Part shown: positions 61,376-64,000 of the stretch, piece after piece | Layout of the letters: every line of letters starts with the position of its first letter | Position numbering within the stretch: the stretch's first letter is position 1 | Source of the DNA: Blastomussa wellsi | Taxonomy: Eukaryota > Cnidaria > Anthozoa > Scleractinia > Plerogyridae | Assembly: GCA_947652115.1 (NCBI GenBank) | Contig: OX393561.1 | Location: 36,429,867-36,493,866, forward strand | Direction of reading: 5' to 3' | DNA length: 64,000 nt | The notes under the pieces: model-generated | Database searches by the model: none | Told to the model about the DNA's origin: nothing | What the model saw: only the letters and a program-made list of their open reading frames with translations | Made by a program: the position numbers and the translations under genes

Positions 61376-63711
61376 TCATATTGGAAGCCAGTCGTGTGTA
61401 GGTATATCAAGGTGGAGCTCCATGTCTGGGGTGCATCTGAGGAAGAATTCAAAATAAAGATACTTTTTGAAACGTATATGGATAAGGTTAATTCTCTACA
61501 AACCACATTCACTCCTCCAGAGAGAACTCACAAAATTCATATATCCTCGCCGGTTAAAAATAAGTTTAACTGCCGCACGCACGCACGCACGCGCAAAAAA
61601 CACGCAAACACTGCACGCACACACGCACAAAAAACGCGCGAGAACAAACGAACGATGGACGGACGAAACGAAGGAACGTAATCCACACACACACACGCGT
61701 TTCCTCGTTCGGAGGCTTTTTTACCACACTTTTTAAAATGATTGGTTGAGAAACATCTTCATTCAACTTATTGCACACACAACTCAGTGAAAGGTGACAG
61801 CAATGCGAATAAACACACTGGAAATCCCCGATATCTAACATTCACTTCATTAGACTATAGCGTAATTCAAATGAAATACTCACTTTTCTCTTTTACCAAA
61901 CACTTCAGGGAATATTTCAGCTTGAGTGTCCAAGGCTTTACTATCTAACATTTTTCTGCAGGAGGATAAAAGATTAAAAAATTCAGCAAGCCAAAGAAAG
62001 ATGGAAGAGTTTGCCAATTATGTGACTATAAATTATGACACAAACTTATTTCTTCAAACGACAAAGAATAGAGAGACATGGCAAGAAAACTGAAATAAAA
62101 GTTGTTGGGATCAACCTAACGAGTGGAGCGTCCCCAGGCCCTCAACCGGAAAGCAACAATTATTAGCTCCGCATGTGGTTAAGGTCCCACCCAGCGCACA
62201 ACGTGAGGCACTGCAGTAAATATTTAAGAGGTTTGCATCCCTCCCAACGTGGGAGAGAATGAGATGTAGTCTCTTGTTAGGTCTATCTGGGCGTTTGGCT
62301 ATCCTTTATTTTTTCTTTGTTTGCCTTCGTCTGACCGACCCAAATTTTCGAGTTTTCGAAAAAAAGTTTAATTTGACCCAATCAACATGTTTTCACTTTT
62401 AAAGTGCACCTAACACCAAAATATTTTTTCGCTAAAATACACCTTTGCACCAGTTCAAAACGAATTTCACCTTTTCATCAAATTCTGGCCATTTATATAG
62501 AAGGGGCGTGGGTCTATTCTTGATTTGACGTCACAAATTGATTTGCATGCATGTTTACAAAGACTTGATGCGATGCAAAATAAATTTGTGACGTCAGATC
62601 AAGAATAGACCCACGCCCCTTCTGGCTCGGTCGTGGAACAAATGATGAACAGTTTTCCTGATCCTATAAATAGCCAGAATTTGGTGAAATGGAGAAACGA
62701 AAGGTGCAATGCGTTTCGAACTGGTACAAAGGTGTATTTTAGCGAAAAAAATATTTTGGTGTTAGGTGCACTTTAATAATAATATGAAATATAGACATTA
62801 CTTTGCCCATACAGATTTTCAGTTTTAACTTTATAACTTCAGAGAAAACGTGTTACTCTCCCATCAGAGAGGCTTTCCGCCCGTGCAGGGAGGAAACTTT
62901 GTAAACACAAACTGTTTACTCGCTCCTGCCCACTGCCATTCAACTCTTTTTGCAACTTCTTTTTGGGGGCCTTCCCCGACCGACCGACCCAAAATCAGGA
63001 AAAGCATTTGACAATAAACGAAAAGGAAGGAGACGGCCTAATTACCTAAAAGTTTTTTCAAAAGCATCACCTAATTTCACTTTCTAACTTTGAGTTGTTG
63101 GTTTCCAGCAATTTTACTTCATTTCGGTGTATTTCCACTTCCTAATAGAAGAAATCAAACCAGTCAAGACAGAAAGCCTTATGTGTTTCTGGTCAAAGCC
63201 ACAATGTCGTTATCACTCAATAAAGATCGCTAGATTTAGACACCCCTCTGTAACAGACCCAGTGGAATCTTTATCTTCACTGGGTTTTCGGAAAAAGTCA
63301 CCGGTTTGGCTAATTTCCCACTGGGTCCACTCGTTTTCTTCTATTTTCTGTTTTATTTTGCAAACAAAATACGCTGGGTCACACCGCACAGTCATTGGGT
63401 AAAATCAAAATATTCACTGGGTACTGGGGAGACTAAATTTCCACTGGGTAGGGGAAAATAATGCACTGGGTAGGGTTTCAGTGGGTCTGTTACATTCAAA
63501 AAAGCAAATTAGGCGGCATTATTTACCCGCTCAGTCTAAGACTGGGACACTGAAAAAGAAGATGACAATATAAACGTCCAGCTTGGCAAATTTCTGAAAT
63601 TTAGGCTAAGGTGGTTCCATTTACCGACGATCTGTCACGCATTACCTTTTTCATAATCATATTTTGCAAAGCCATCTCTTTAATATCTTCACCCATGGCA
63701 TTTATTGTATC
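61376..63711 (-). CDS. C-terminal exons of an unidentified coiled-coil protein (partial)
   Basis: Exons in transcript order: 63711-63646, 63141-63071, 61955-61884, 61436-61376; all GT-AG and in phase, giving 89 residues plus a TGA stop. The second exon (EVEIHRNEVKLLETNNSKLE) has heptad-like spacing and is a likely coiled coil. The C-terminus leaves the coil with AEIFPEVFG and ends HDWLPI. I do not recognise the family with confidence; long coiled-coil proteins of cilia or centrosome are one possibility, untested. Upstream exons should lie beyond the right edge, with a weak candidate 34-bp exon at 63870-63837. Four small exons fitting one frame argue strongly for a real gene despite the missing identity. 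Introns carry a microsatellite, a TTAA MITE (62403-62772) and another inverted-repeat element (63249-63494). Confidence 0.75.
61570..61700. repeat. CGCA/CA-rich microsatellite region
   Basis: (GCAC)n and (CA)n runs at about 61575-61592, 61613-61630 and 61683-61699 are separated by A-rich stretches, within the last intron of the coiled-coil gene. Confidence 0.9.
62403..62772. mobile_element. TTAA-flanked palindromic MITE, copy 2
   Basis: Same family as 44091-44516. Termini AGTGCACCTAACACCAAAAT / ATTTTGGTGTTAGGTGCACT are flanked by TTAA on both sides (62399-62402, 62773-62776). It shares GAAGGGGCGTGGGTCTATTC and ATTTGCATGCATGTTTACAA with copy 1. It is shorter by about 55 bp. Confidence 0.9.
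63249..63494. repeat. 246-bp inverted-terminus element with ACTGGGTA subterminal repeats
   Basis: Left end TGTAACAGACCCAGTGGAA and right end TTTCAGTGGGTCTGTTACA are inverted repeats. The interior repeats CACTGGGT words at least six times, concentrated towards the right. No target duplication was found. It lies in an intron of the coiled-coil gene. Confidence 0.8.
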
Positions 63712-64000
63712 CTAAGAATGTTCAAGAAAACAAAGGAATTAAGTTGCTTTTTCTACAATGCATGAAACAACGAAGGTCACTGAAAGTCACATCTTTTGCG
63801 TCGATCTCTAAATTCTTCTAACCAGTTGCAACTTACCGGCATTTCCAATATTAGAATTGAAATGTCCGTCCTTTAATGTCACCTTTCCGTTTGTAAATGT
63901 ATTTGTCAATGAACACAGAGGAATGCAACAAGATAAATGCAACATGGACAAATGGCTCCTAAACACTAATTTACACCACATAGAAGCTGAACTTGTTTTC
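63712..64000. other. Right-edge intronic sequence of the coiled-coil gene
   Basis: Probably intron. A weak exon candidate at 63837-63870 (minus; GGACGG...CCG|gtaagt) would add TDISILILEMP in phase but has a poor acceptor tract. Nothing else was seen. Confidence 0.35.

Overview
The window looks like nuclear DNA of a cnidarian, most likely a reef-building (scleractinian) coral. It is AT-rich. Its genes are animal genes split by GT-AG introns, its immune genes (a cGAS-like receptor with ankyrin repeats and a DED-NACHT-LRR receptor) are of types expanded in corals, and the spacers are packed with palindromic elements, tRNA-derived SINEs, Penelope-like retroelements and a large integrase-type DNA transposon. 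Species assignment is inference. Two 200-N runs (16226-16425, 51362-51561) are assembly gaps, probably of placeholder length.

Layout, left to right. A partial minus-strand gene (exon 1138-1252) shares a short divergent promoter with ARL2BP (+, 7 exons, 1559-7026, complete). After a repeat-filled spacer comes a single-exon minus-strand gene (9632-12616) coding ankyrin repeats joined to a Mab-21/cGAS-like nucleotidyltransferase with an intact E-x-D...D triad. From 12.7 to 18.3 kb lie inverted repeats, a decayed Penelope-like reverse transcriptase, tandem repeats and a gap. P4HTM (-, 11 exons, 18324-26485) is complete, with a spliced ORF of 403 residues holding two EF-hands and the 2-oxoglutarate dioxygenase core.

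From 26.5 to 34.5 kb is a mobile-element cluster. Its centre is a 5,015-bp transposon at 28722-33736 with ~150-bp inverted termini and a 4-bp GGTC target duplication. It codes a DDE integrase followed by a Ulp1-type protease, an OTU-type protease and a CxxC zinc motif; one in-frame TGA interrupts the Ulp1 domain. Next are two paralogous, convergent, intronless rhodopsin-type receptors (35923-36732 + and 39310-40128 -).

The right part holds a DED-NACHT-LRR immune receptor (-, 4 exons, 43226-47806, 787 residues), DECR1 (+, 48255-54162, one expected exon missing near the second gap), COX4 (-, 3 exons, 55449-58257) and the C-terminal exons of an unidentified coiled-coil gene (-, 61376-63711). The genes do not form an operon or a pathway cluster; they are independent. 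The two immune sensors represent nucleic-acid-type (cGLR) and NLR-type surveillance, while DECR1 and COX4 are mitochondrial housekeeping genes. Notable non-coding structure includes a 32-bp palindromic satellite (59451-59878), foldback elements with 7-bp target duplications, and a pair of TTAA-flanked palindromic MITEs.

Exon boundaries were read by eye from splice signals, reading phase and recalled family sequence; no alignment was run.
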